Positions 11,132-23,655 of a stretch of DNA of 64,000 nt are shown in pieces. The position numbers and the translations under genes are program-made. Source of the DNA: Latrodectus hesperus (lineage: Eukaryota; Arthropoda; Arachnida; Araneae; Theridiidae); the NCBI GenBank assembly GCA_037975125.1, contig CM075862.1:41526924-41590923 (forward strand). The letters are read 5' to 3'. The first letter of the stretch is position 1; each line of letters begins with the position of its first letter. A model generated the notes under the pieces. The model searched no databases, was not told where the DNA came from, and saw only the letters and a program-made list of their open reading frames with translations.

Positions 11132-13130
11132 AGAAACGGGAACACAAATTGAGAACTAATCAAAACTTCCACAACTTAAAATTTCATTAAAAGTGTTAGA
11201 AAATAATGATTGTAAAGAGAATGACAATTTTCGATATCTTAAAACACACATTGCTTTCTGTAGGAAAGATCTTGATATCAGTAACTGATGAATATTATAT
11301 ACTTAACTGTATTCTTAAATGATATAAATATGCAGGTATACGCTTTTTAGATGTTTATACAATTAACATATCTTGCGAAGTTTAAAATATAGTTTCTGCG
11401 TGAATTTTAGATATTTGGTTTTTTATATATAATGTAATTATAGAAGACATTTATTGTGATAAACCATGGTTTATCCAGAATAATCATAATATTAATTTAT
11501 ATTCATTGACTTAAGTTTATTTTGAAATTTTTGTTCATTGCTTCTTAGTTAAAGCACGTTTAAGAAAAGTTAAGAATACACTAATATGATAAATAAGTTT
11601 AAGATTTCCTTTTCGTGGTGCTTTGATTAAAAACGAAAGACGCTCCCTACTGACTTCAAAACGCATTGCCAAGACATAGTGAGCTTGACTTGCCCAAGTG
11701 TCATAAGTAACAACAAGTAAAGTTGAAGAACAAGATAAATATTCCTAATTATAATAGCAGAAATAATATTTTTTCTTCAAATCACAACACAAAGTATATT
11801 ATGACTTTTTAGGTAATATGTGATTAATTTTCCTCATCATAGCTGTATTTATGAAATTATCTTTAAATAAGTCACTTTGTCCAGCAATAAAATTTTAATA
11901 TATCTATATCTTGAATATCATAATTACTGAAAAAGCGTGCAACAAGCATATTAAAATAAATAGTTGTTAATTTTTTACGTTCATACATCATTCTAATCTT
12001 TCGACTATTGTTTTTTTCTTCTTGATCGATCATTTTTCGATTATTAATCTTTTCTACAACCGATCATGAAATAGTCCCTAGGAAATTGTTAATCTACATT
12101 TTTTAAATCTTTCCAGCATAAGATTTCCAAATAAAAAAGATTTCATAAAATAATATGAAATCTGTGGGTATTTTTCATGATTAATTTAATTTTAAACTTA
12201 CATACATTTTCATTGAATGTAGTCCTAATAATAATCTCTCAATGTATAATAATTCTTAGATTCCCCTATAATTAAAGAATGAATTTTCAACAAAACTCCT
12301 TCTGAGAAAATGAAATAACTTCTGAATAGCTCAGTTTGTTGATGTTTCGAGGATGAAAACTTATAAAGCAATTTGTTTTTATATTTTTGCTCAATAATGT
12401 TTTTCACTATTGGTGGTAAAATAATTTTCGCATGAAATTTTATCTTTTATGATACTCTATAAAAAGAAATTTTATAATCAGTGTGATGGCTAAAAATCAT
12501 TCATTTTTTTTAATGTTTGTTGAGGCATTAGTTATGGAAATTAATCAGTTAATTTAATTAGTAATACTTCATTAAAATAAAAAGATATACTATTAAATAG
12601 GAAATAGATTATTCTTATTTTACACTATATCTAAAGCAGTTAGATGTTTTTGTGGAGAATAAACTATAATTGCAACACTGAAAAAATTTTTCACTTATAC
12701 TGAAAAATTTCACAACACTGAAAAATATTTCATCTCAGTGTCGCTTTTCAAAATATTTAAAAAATAATTGCATAACAACACTTACTTTTTTGGTTAATAT
12801 TATTCTGTAATTGGGTTCAGAAATGGAGCAACATTTATTTTTTACCTCAATTGTCTGAATTTTAAATACATATATTTATATTTTAATTATTTATAACAAA
12901 TATTTATTAAAATAATATAATTTCCATATATTCCTTATTATTATAGTAAAGATTAAAAAAATTAAATAAGGTATATTATAAATAATAAATAACATAATTT
13001 GAATACGATTATAAATATGTAAATTTATTAATGAATTTAAAATTTACAGAAAAAATATTAGTTTATTTATGAATAATTCAAATCAACGAAAAAACGAAAA
13101 TTTAAATTAAAACATTGACAGTTGAAATTG
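11132..13130. other. AT-rich unique DNA, nothing recognised
   Basis: Nearly 2 kb without a convincing open frame, inverted repeat or RNA gene. A 60-codon frame at 12225-12407 has no motif. Confidence 0.5.
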
Positions 13131-13470
13131 CTTTAATTATAGATATATAAAATACATTTCTTGCTTACAATAACTCTCACTTACAATGCTTGTACTTTTG
13201 TTCTTATTTTTAAGAATCATTTTATTCTTCTATAAAAATATTTTCAAAGTTTTAATAATTTTAACAATATAAAATACAACTTTCCATTACTTACAATGCT
13301 TGTACTTTTGTTCTTATTTTAAAGAATTTCTTTTCTCTCTTTTAATAACTTTTTAAAATTTTAGTAATTATAACTATAAAAAACACATTTTTTCATTGCT
13401 TCCAATAACACTCACTTGCAATTCTAATATATTTGTTCTTATGTTTAAGAATTTCTTTCCGCTCTTACTA
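13131..13470. repeat. degenerate tandem repeat, about 120 bp x 3
   Basis: Three imperfect copies of a block containing CTTACAATGCTTGTACTTTTG followed by TTCTTATTTTTAAGAAT and a poly-A/T stretch. Copies start near 13150, 13280 and 13385. The third is strongly diverged. No coding meaning seen. Confidence 0.6.
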
Positions 13471-15865
13471 AATAATCACATTTATTCAACTAAGCAATGA
13501 AAAATCAAACAGTATTAAGAGTACGTACGGGGGATTTAGTAGAAAAATATCTAATACTAAACGTCACTCCTTATTGAATTTCTTTAAAATAAAATATTTA
13601 ATTTGGAATAAGTGAAGAAAAGTTTTTACTTAGCTAAAATATTGAAAGTAAGTAAAAGTAAGAATGTTTCAATGTAAACTGATTGGAATATATAGTAAAT
13701 ATTGAAAACAAAACCCAAGTGAAATATAGCATTATAAGGATGCAGATTTTGCCTTTGGCAAAACTATTTAGAAATGAATAATACTTGATCACTGAGTAGA
13801 AAATTCATTAGGGAATGCAATTTTTTGTTCCAGAATCTTTTCAATTATTCTGACAAAAAGCCCTTAGGATATTGCTTATAGAAAAAAATTTTGGCAACCA
13901 AAATTTTTGAAAAGGCGAATACATTTTCTTGTAAGAATACAAAAATAAAAATTTAGGAATTCAAATTAAAGAATACAAATTACTGTCATTACAAAATTCT
14001 TTTACGACATTCCTAATACGGATTCTAAACTATGTGGTTATAAAGAATATGAATCGGAAGATATAATAAGAATTTTTTACCATTAATAAAAAACCAAGTA
14101 AACTAGTTATAAATAACTATTTGATGATATTTAATCTTTTCCTTTCTTATATTTTCACGTCAAATTAAAGAAGACACTGCTTTGGTAACCAGATAATAAA
14201 ATGAAATTATAAGCGAAGTAAAAACAAACTATAAATATCAATTGAAAAATTAAGAAAAATATTATTTAAGTATTATTAAATGCATAATATATTTCATATT
14301 GATTTAAATGCTATTACCTACAAATGATCAATTATTAGCTACTGCAACACCAAGAAAACAATGACGTCAAGCCCTGTAAACTGAGTTGTAAATCATATTC
14401 ACATCCTTAATATTAAATACAGGATATTTCAATTGAAATTTTCCAACAGTTGTAGTTTTATTCTAATCTTTGCTCTAACTGATCAAATATCTAAAATGGT
14501 TGTATTTAATTATGTGTTTTGTGTATTTATTCGGCTAGACTTGGAATTACTGTAAATTACTGAGGTGTTAAGACTAATTTGGTTATAAATAACGTTAATA
14601 ATGCATAGTTTATTTTTAAAAATTCATAAAAAATATCAGTGAAGACCATTATTTAGCATTACATTAATGACAAGATGTAACATTTTGAGGCTAGCTGAAT
14701 ACATCAAAACATTCCTCGTCATCAATTGATCTTTCTAATAAAGTTGAAAGAAACTTTTGGGAACATGTTTTGCTAGCTTATACTTGTGAGAAACAGGGAT
14801 TGAAACCTTCAAAACGAGCTATTTTAAAAATAACTGTCTATTCTGTTGACAAGTTCAAAATTTCAATGACAATATCCGCCATTCTATCATATAGATATTC
14901 TTTGTCTATAAATATTCTTTCAGAAAGTTTCGAGATAGTGATATAGAGGTGTTTTAATCTTACTGAGATTGTTTCCTCTGATAATTCAACAGAATTTTCC
15001 TTGCATATATATTGATAAACTTTAACAGCTACCGAAGAGAATCACATCACATAAATAATAAATCTAAATTCTGCAGCGGAAATATTCGAAGCCTATAATG
15101 GTTGACATATTCAAATATAGAGTTCTCTACTTTACGTCCAATTCCTAATTATTATATCGGAAGACAAAAATGCTTATTTCATTCATCATTGGATGATGAT
15201 TCATGACTGATGATTATTTCTAGATTCTTAAGGATAAAGAAAGTCAATGCTATATGTTTAGAGATTTTTGTATACTAATTAAACAGACAATAAAACTGGG
15301 ATCAGCAGATAATATCGAGATTGTGATAAAGTGGAAAATCAAATTTATTGTGTGATTATTGTCTCTGATTATTCATCAGAATCCTTTATGTCCTTAGCAA
15401 TGAATTTAAATCATTATGGGACCATACCATTTATAAATCCGGTTTTATTAAATTTTTTGATGTGAAAATACTATATCATTAATGAAAATTGCCACGAATC
15501 TATAAGCGTTACACCAATTTGACACAAGAATAAGTGAAAATGCCAGTTTCTTCTTTTGTAATGTAATATTCTATTTCAGTTTTAGGTTGTTAAATTTAAG
15601 ATATGCTACAATGTGGATTGCATAATAAATTAAATTTCAGATTGCTACATTGTGCTACAATGAGTAATAAAATTATAAATATATGGTAACACCAAATACG
15701 GAAATGAATTCAAGTATTTGGGTAAATTCAAACATTAATTATAATCTGTTCATTAAGTGCAGATTTGCAAAGCTACTGTTAAGAAAAACCATTTACTCCT
15801 ATAGCAATACATATACTTGACGATACAAGTTATTTCAATTGTATTATTGTCAAATCTGTTATTAT
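13471..15865. other. AT-rich unique DNA, nothing recognised
   Basis: About 2.4 kb of low-complexity-leaning AT-rich sequence with no supported feature. Confidence 0.5.
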
Positions 15866-16175
15866 TTTCATGCCCCAAGATGCCGGACTGTATTTTAAGG
15901 TTGACAGGTTTGAAATACTCACCAATCACCAAGCACCTAATAATATTGTATCATGGTCAGCTGAAGAGGTCACACCTGAGCTGATACTCTCTTGTCTTCA
16001 TCCCCCAGACACCGGCAGAAGGTTTGAGGACAAGAACATGTCCCCAAACCTCTATATTTTAGCAACCTAATGATGGTGAATGAGGTCACTCTAACAATCA
16101 CTGCCAGCGGTAATTGATTTGCTGATCTTACGGGACACGGATTAAAGTTATCAAGTTGCTAAAGCTCAGGTAAGG
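15866..16175. other. GC-richer island, unclassified interspersed sequence
   Basis: About 300 bases with visibly higher G+C than both flanks, containing TCATCCCCCAGACACCGGCA and GAGGTCACTCTAACAATCAC. It includes a 66-codon open frame on the plus strand (15870-16070) that matches no family I know. The sharp composition change suggests an inserted repeat or an old coding fragment. I found no terminal repeats or duplicated target. Confidence 0.4.
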
Positions 16176-17010
16176 CATATAAGAGGATTAAGTATATATA
16201 TGGAATAAGTAGTCTGTTTATTTTAGGTTATATTATTAATATCATGGCAAAAATTCAACACTTTAGGACGAAACACTTCTTTAGCATTCTTTTGAGTTTA
16301 TTGGAGATTTGATTTCATGATTTGTTTGAAACGAAAATGGCTCACATAAATTTATAAAAAGGATAAAAGAAATGGCAATTTCACAAATCATTGGAAATTT
16401 TTTGTCGTGCTTGGTTAACATAATATCAACATTGCTACTAAAATTTTTGGCAAATCCTATTGCGATTCTCATTTAACATAATTGAAATAGCAAATAACAA
16501 TTCAAGAAAATTAGGTTTAAATGATGAATTATGATTACTTGTGATAGAAATGTCTGATGTATATTGCCGGAGATGCTCAAATATAATGGTTTACAATTTT
16601 ACGACAATTTCCAATTAATGTATGGAAAAACGTAAGATATCAAATTTATTTATGATGGTATAAGAAATCATTTCGTACGCTAGAGACTTATCTCTTGGTC
16701 CTACGAGAACAATAAAGTTCAAACGATATTTTTTGAGAAATCGTCCTGTTTCACGTCACTCGTCTTGTGTCCACCGAATTATTTACTCACCTAATATTTT
16801 AGTCAAAAAATATTATAAGATATCGTAAAGATTATGTATGTAAAATCAAAACTGTTTCTTGTTGGCTTTACAATTGCCGTATCAAATTTTCATAAATGGT
16901 ATTATATTGAGCATATAATTAATTTTTCATTTAACAAAAAAATTAGATGCTAACTGAATTAAAAAGTAGATTCAACTAATGATGGACTTCATGTTTCAGC
17001 GCTCGTGAAA
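16176..17010. other. AT-rich unique DNA, nothing recognised
   Basis: Sequence before the 140-bp array. A 63-codon frame at 16281-16472 (minus) has no motif. Confidence 0.5.
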
Positions 17011-17570
17011 TTACTTTTACATTCAACCATGCCAAACACAGTTTTTTGTTTTGGATACTACCCTACACCTAGCTCAAGTTGGGAATTACCAGTTACCCGT
17101 TAGTTTAAGCAACCGGGTGGGCGTCTTTGTAAGTTTGAAGCAGCGTAAAATTACTTTTACATTCAACCATGCCAAACACAGTTTTTTGTTTTGGATACTA
17201 CCCTACACCTAGCTCAAGTTGGGCATTACCAGTTACCCGTTAGTTTAAGCAACCGGGTGGGCGTCTTTGTAAGTTTGAAGCAGCGTAAAATTACTTTTAC
17301 ATTCAACCATGCCAAACACAGTTTTTTGTTTTGGATACTACCCTACACCTAGCTCAAGTTGGGCATTACCAGTTACCCGTTAGTTTAAGCAACCGGGTGG
17401 GCGTCTTTGTAAGTTAGAAGCAGCGTAAAATTACTTTTACATTCAACCATGCCAAACACAGTTTTTTGTTTTGGATACTTCCCTACATCTAGCTCAAGTT
17501 GGGCATTACCAGTTACCAGTTAGTTGTAAGCAACTGGGTGGGCGTCTGTGTAAGTTAGAAGCAGGGAACA
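17011..17570 (-). repeat. 140-bp tandem repeat x 4 derived from a SINE 3' part
   Basis: Four copies begin at 17011, 17151, 17291 and 17431, exactly 140 bases apart. Each begins TTACTTTTACATTCAACCAT and ends GTAAGTTTGAAGCAGCG. The first three differ at a few positions; the fourth has more changes. Part of the unit (CTACACCTAGCTCAAGTTGGGCATTAC, then GCAACCGGGTGGG and TTTGAAGCAG) aligns in the same order with the 3' half of the SINE at 36421-36723, read inverted. The array therefore looks like an expansion of a SINE segment; the SINE body continues directly at 17571. Confidence 0.8.
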
Positions 17571-17675
17571 AAATTCAGACTTCTTAATACTTGACCTGCC
17601 ATCCTAAAAAAATATCATTTCACTTACAGGATATTGCGATCAGGACATTTTTAACATGACCCATCTACCACATCA
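17571..17675 (-). mobile_element. SINE body fragment (same family as 36421)
   Basis: Continues from the 140-bp array. GAAGCAGGGAACA, CTTAATACTTGACCTGC and ATATCATTTCACTTACAGGA each match, in order and inverted, the middle of the SINE at 36421-36723. No tRNA-like head is attached here. Confidence 0.65.
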
Positions 17676-17799
17676 AATATTGCCTATTCAAATTCTAAAT
17701 CAGAAACTGCTGTTGTATAATGACCATCTACTAGGGTTTCCACATTTCAGCATTTCAAGGGTTGGAAAAGATGACACCTTATATAATAAGGCACCCAGT

Positions 17800-18070
17800 A
17801 GGTGTGCCATCCTAACACCGAAAGTATGTATTCGTAATTTAGAAGCAGAAGACCCCAGAATTGGCCTGCCATCAACAGAGGTATCATTTCACATGGAAGA
17901 CATTGTAACCATGACATATTTAGCGTGCTCCAGCCATCATTATCGAACACGATGGATCTTTGATTGTGTTAAGATTCGAACTTACAATCGATTCCGATTA
18001 CGAAAAGAGATTCGATTTCCGATAACGCAAACGGACGCCCAGACCAACCAAGCCACCACGGCTCTTAAAT
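17800..18070 (-). mobile_element. tRNA-derived SINE, 5' part (same family as 36421)
   Basis: On the minus strand the head at about 18066 reads AGCCGTGGTGGCTTGGTTGG, an A-box-like start, then TAAGTTCGAATCTTA, a B-box-like motif. The body (GTTACAATGTCTTCCATGTG, AAATGATACC, GGGGTCTTCTGCTTC) matches the SINE at 36421 in order. A 183-codon open frame that crosses this region on the plus strand is an accident of the repeat. Confidence 0.72.
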
Positions 18071-21025
18071 CAGAAACTTTTTATCATATAAATTACACTA
18101 TTATTAAACTTTCCGTTATTTGGAAGTTTGTACATGCGGATGTAATATTCTTACAAAACATATATCATATAACAATAATACCGTTTCAATTGTTTAGAAT
18201 TGCATAACATTAAAATGTATGCCAATAATTATCTATATATTTCATAAAAATCTTTATTGAAAATAAATATATTTTATTCTATAGAACAGCACAACTATTT
18301 CCTTAAAAATTCTGAAATTTCTACGTGAATAATAGTTTTTCTGCATTTAGATTATTCATTATAGATGCTATTAGTCAAGATGAGAAGATGTCTAATTTCA
18401 CTCTGTAATCAGCACATACTAGATTGATATTAAATAAATAGTAATCTTAATTATCTTATCTATATTGTCTAATTGATGTGGCCTATTTCAAGTTAGCGTG
18501 AATATCTAGATTAGGACATATGTCTATTACAATTTTAACTTTCGTAACATCACTATGCAATCATGTATAGAATATGTAAAAATCCCATAATTATTTTTGG
18601 ATTAACAAAAAATTGTGAATATTAGTAGTATAATCAAATAATTTTGACTCACGTTTTCTTCAAAAAATATGTTCTAGATAACGTTTGGACAAAATTAAAG
18701 GGACACATAAATGTTGATTTTATAATAGAATAAAGAAATGCCACAATCTTTGGTAAAATAACAGTTGCATAAGTTACAACATATTTAAACACTTCAATGC
18801 ACATAATTTTTCAGTTACTCCCTAGGTAAATATTGGAAATTAGGTATTAATAACAATAATATAGTTGTCTTCATTACCCCATGGATTCAACCACACACAA
18901 CAAAATACAAAGTATCACAATTCAGCAAGGAAAAGCTTTGAAGAATGAATTCATTTCTCGCAAGTTAAGATCTTTCTGTACTACTTTTCAAGCATCGGTT
19001 GAAGCTATAAATTTTACCATTTCAAATCCATAGGGACGCTGATTTCTGAACATTTTAATGCAAGCAAGGACAGAACAAGCTTATTAAAACCACTGTAGCA
19101 AGGCTTAATATTATGTGCACTATGGGAATAATTCATGGATATTTGATGACGTCACGCCATTTGCATATTTCTGACAACCTGAAATATTATTCCCTCCAGG
19201 ATATTTCCTGGAACACCGCGTGGAATTGTCAGTAGATTTTAATGAAATTGTGAAATTTTTTCCTATCACCATTCAAATAGAAAGTGCTCTTTACGTGAGT
19301 ATTTGTATCTTTTATATGGAAATGCGAGTTTAATAAATGGTAAGAGGTGTCACTTTTTTACGCTTTTACTGGTGTTTAACCACTAAGAACACACACACAG
19401 GAATGTAATTATATTAAATAACTTCCTTATTCATTATATCCACTGCATATATTATGTATTATCATATTTTTTCCATATTAAACGTGCGTTACTATTGATA
19501 TAAGCTGCGTTTAATATCAGCGAAAAAAATAGAGTTACAAAATACAGTTGATTAAAATATTTTAAATAATCTATTAATGTAATCGTAGAAAATATTTTCT
19601 AAAGGACTTGCTCATAAACATTTGCAAATCCACTAGAAAGTATACACTTAATACTAACTATTGTATTACCATGAAAAAGCCATTGTATTGAAGGCATATA
19701 CCCCCCAAAAAATTAAACTAAACTTTATTTATGAAGAAATTTTTTATATCTACCAGAAAGATTGCAATGAATAATTGGTACAGATATTGCTTTCTAATGA
19801 AAGAACTTTTATCAAAGAAATTAACAGTTGTTGGAAATTTCAAGAAAAAATAAAGTGGAATTCACCAATGCATGCATAACAAAATATAGAAAACTTAATT
19901 CCTTTCCATTTTGATTATTATAAGAATATGTCACTGGTATTGTATGTTTCTAAACAAACAAAATATATAATAATTTTATCTATAATTCTATGCGATGATA
20001 TCATTGTTTAAAGTGATAAGGATAATGTTTGGTTGTTTCTTGTTGGGTTTTGAACAGCAGCGAAATAAATTCTAGAGTTGTTCTAATGTCGACAAAGTGC
20101 ACTTTCAATCAACATTTAAATCGAAGAAAACTCTTAAAAATTTGGCATTATCCCTTATACAGATACATATAAAGACAAGAAATTTGCAAATAATTCCTGG
20201 AACATTTTGTTGAAAGATCAATAAAGCCACTTCCATTGGATTAAATAAAAGGCAATGTCCAACAAAAGTGACTAAATCCCGTAAAGGCTTATGTTTTATG
20301 TACCTAGAACCCCAGGATATTATAAAACTAAAATTTCTTTCACAAAATGAGGTAATTTTATTTGCAGGAATAATTTTTATGTTGGTCAAATGTGTATGCC
20401 GATGCAGAATTTTTATAAGAATACTTAATTCTTCTTTTTTTAAACTTATAAATGAGTAACATTTATAAGGAGTAAAAACATTCATTTAAGAATAGAATCA
20501 CAATTCCAAAGTTAAATACCATTGTTTATAGTGATTTTTAACCTATAGCTCACTTTTTAATCAAACTTATTGTGTGAATCACAGCTCTCACAACCTTTAA
20601 CGTCAACGTTTAATGTTGATTGTTAAATTTCTGTGTATTTCACTGCTGGGTCATCAACACGTGTCAACATACAAAGTATACAGGAAGGCAATTGATCCGC
20701 CGTTTAATATAGGCTTTCTGAACCAAATACCCACTGTACACTGGTGTACTATTGTTGATTGCAATACACTAAGTGGCCCTTGAACATTTTTAATCGATGA
20801 CTACAAATTCAGTATCAAATATAATGAGATTCATTTGCAATTGTTTAAAGTGGTTGGACTTTGAGATTAGGGAGAAAAGTTCAAGTATCTGTAAAACCAA
20901 CATGACTGCAAGATTTTGAGCTATCTTAAATTTTCTGTAATGGAAGATGGATCTACCCTTGGCTATAACGAAGCATTCTGTCTGATGTCTTACATTTATT
21001 CATGTTTATTGTGTGTTCTGAGAGT
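18071..21025. other. AT-rich DNA, nothing firmly recognised
   Basis: About 3 kb. A 126-codon frame at 20105-20485 (minus) is long for such AT-rich sequence but has hydrophobic, motif-free content, and I judge it a chance frame. A less AT-rich patch at 18990-19250 holds a TGACGTCA palindrome (near 19147) but no gene. Confidence 0.45.
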
Positions 21026-21062
21026 CTGACAGTTAAAGTCACTTCGAGACTTTAACTGTCAG
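21026..21062. repeat. perfect hairpin, 15-bp arms, 7-base loop
   Basis: Left arm CTGACAGTTAAAGTC, loop ACTTCGA, right arm GACTTTAACTGTCAG. All 15 positions pair. It is not part of any recognised transposon end. Confidence 0.9.
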
Positions 21063-21213
21063 TCAGAACTGACAGGATGATTTTTGATTTTAGATTCCTC
21101 CATCAAATATGTCTCACCATATTTGGGGTAAGTTGAGACATACTGATCAAAATGGTCTACACAACCTCTAATGTTTATGGATTTATAGATTATCGAACAC
21201 ATTATATTTTCAG

Positions 21214-21298
21214 ATGTTAGTCAGGTCCATGTCACGTGTTGTTGTGGTTACGTTCTGCAGAGGGCCTTATTTGGAAATGAAGAAATGTTCAAGCAATT
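21214..21298 (+). CDS. candidate internal exon, unknown protein
   Basis: An 85-base stretch between a strong 3' splice site (ATTATATTTTCAG ending at 21213) and a consensus 5' splice site (GTGAGT at 21299). It is clearly richer in G+C than the flanks. One frame stays open through the whole exon and reads SQVHVTCCCGYVLQRALFGN then EEMFKQ. I do not recognise the family and have not found a partner exon. Chance agreement of splice sites is possible in a 64-kb window. Confidence 0.28.
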
Positions 21299-21897
21299 GT
21301 GAGTGCAATACAATAAAATTAATCATAATAGTAGGTTAAAACTCATGTGACTTTTAACAAATTTTATATCATTACTTTCGTTTGAAATCGCTTCTAATTT
21401 TCCTTAGTTCAGTTGTGGGAAATATTTTAAACAAGAACTCTTTTAATAAATATTTAGCTAATATATTATTTTTATTTCTATTTAATTTCTTAATTTCCTC
21501 ACAAGTATACATCCAAATAAAATAGTTAGTCATATTTGGGAGAAAGATTTCGTCATTTTATTATCCAATGGAATTATTTTTAATTTACTTTTTGATTTGT
21601 AAAAAGCAATTTAAAAAGACTATAAATTATTCTAACAGAATTAAAAAGATCCCGCATTTTAGTTTTGGTTGCAATATTTTTAAAGGCGCATTTTTAAGTA
21701 TCATTCCTAATTTCATGAGTATGTTTCATAAACTTTTTCATAGTCTTTAATTGGAAATGAATCTATAGACCATAAGCCAATTTAAATTCTTTTTCTAACC
21801 AGTATATCTGTGACAAGACACACTAAAAATGAATCTTGCTTTAAGAATAAATTCATTTATAAACTTAAAGGTGTGAGTTATATTAATTAAAAAAACG

Positions 21898-22202
<305 letters not shown>

Positions 22203-22453
22203 AGCTTTGTTTGAATTCAATTCTTTATTGTTAAAAACAGTTCATATTTGTAAATGAAATCAATGGTATATAATAGAATCTTTTAAATGTGAAAAAATTC
22301 TAAATATGAAGAAATTGAGTAGATAGTATTGAGAAAATCTGTACAAATTAATAAGACAGCTTGTCTTACTTTAAGAAAGTTTAAGACGACATCTGACGTA
22401 TTTGATATTGAAAAAAGCGAACAAAGACTCTTTTTTTCAAATGGTATTGGCAG

Positions 22454-22508
22454 GATTAAAGCTATTCTTTCACTGGTAAGGCACACCAGTGGAGAAATAG
22501 CTTTAATC
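22454..22508. repeat. hairpin, 23-bp arms (3 mismatches), 9-base loop
   Basis: Left arm starts GATTAAAGCTATTC and ends CACTGG; right arm starts CCAGTGGAG and ends AGCTTTAATC; loop TAAGGCACA. 20 of 23 positions pair. The mismatches sit together in the middle of the stem, giving a small internal bulge like that of a microRNA precursor; a function is not shown. Confidence 0.85.
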
Positions 22509-23129
22509 AGGTTTTTATTTGCTGTCTTAATATCTTTCTCCTTTTAAGCTACTCAACTAATTGTCTTGAGTTAGGATTGAGCTTTCTCATACATTATTTC
22601 TTTCTTTGAAATGTATATCCGTTTTAAAAGAAAATTTTAGTTGCCTCATTGGGTAAAAATAAGACTGTCAGTTATTTTTTGTTTTTCAATTATTTTGTAA
22701 TATTCATAATTTTTAAAATTATTTTTTGAAATTTTTCATTTCATATTTTCTAAAATTGCTTAGGGTGTTAACTTTGAATTACTTTTTTATAAATAGTATG
22801 CATTAAAAACCTTACAAAGTGAAAAGAAGCATGTTCTAAGATCTAGTTGATGTAATGTAAACGCCCCATTTCAATCATATTAATTCATATTATACAGAGG
22901 GCATAAGGCAAATTATTACAAAGATTTACTTTGTAAATTGCAATCATAATGAAAGGTTCATTTTTCCAATGTTTTTAAAGTTTCAGTGTTGAAGATTAAA
23001 CTGAAAATATCTTCGAGTTAAATGAGAGCATACATTTCAGATTTTCCATGATACAGCAAATTAAAAGAAATTCCTGATTTAAAAATTATTTTAGTTATTT
23101 TATGAATTACTTATGAATTTTATGAAGTG
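22509..23129. other. AT-rich spacer, nothing recognised
   Basis: No coding, RNA or repeat signal seen. Confidence 0.5.
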
Positions 23130-23655
23130 CAGTACATTACTACTGTATGAATGTACAGTGCTGTAAATGAAAGTCATTGCATGCTGAGTATCTCGGTCAG
23201 AGCAAGATCTTTCACTGCATTTCAAACTGCCGAGTCTACCATTCGCTTGACTGTGAGATTCTGCATCCACTTTAAACCAGTTTCAAAGGTGACAAATTTT
23301 TCACTAGCAGATGTTTAAGTTTCAGCTTCAACTTGGACATTAGGATCATCTTTTTAGTCAAAACTTTCAGTAATTTTACCATCATTTGCAATTTTAAATC
23401 TAAGCTCTCATTCATATTCTCTTCACCTATGCCTTCAGCACAAAATTCTGAAAATCCAGGAATTTTTTAAAAGAATATTTTTAGTATTCCTTAAGAGGCA
23501 TATCACTATCATCTTCTGCTTTCTCTTACCATTCCTTGAGTTTTTTCTCATTTTCCATCTATTCTTCGCCTTAATTTATGTTTCTGAAATTCCGAAAACG
23601 ATTCGGTTAATCAGAGATTCGGATAGTGGAATTCAGATAATCGTAATTCTACCGT
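23130..23655 (-). mobile_element. pogo/Tigger-like relic
   Basis: At 23595-23655 the minus strand reads GTAGAATTACGATTATCTGA, then CCACTATCCGAATCTCTGATTAACCGAAT, which resembles the terminal part of Tigger/pogo elements (repeated GATTATCCGAA motifs). Further in, the same strand has a decayed frame with DDPNVQVEAET, a stop, then SASEKFVTFETGLKWM (about 23265-23350), similar in style to the acidic C-terminal region of such transposases. If so, the middle is deleted. The second end was not found. Assignment is from memory of the family and is tentative. Confidence 0.4.

Noticed and set aside
17656..18207. 183-codon open frame on the plus strand
   Set aside because: It runs antisense through two SINE copies; a similar spurious peptide appears antisense in the SINE at 36421.
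20105..20485. 126-codon frame on the minus strand
   Set aside because: Long for AT-rich DNA but no motif, no GC shift and hydrophobic low-complexity content; a frame of this length is plausible by chance in 64 kb.
21110..21146. Short inverted repeat TATGTCTCA / TGAGACATA
   Set aside because: Only 9-bp arms; expected by chance at this scale.
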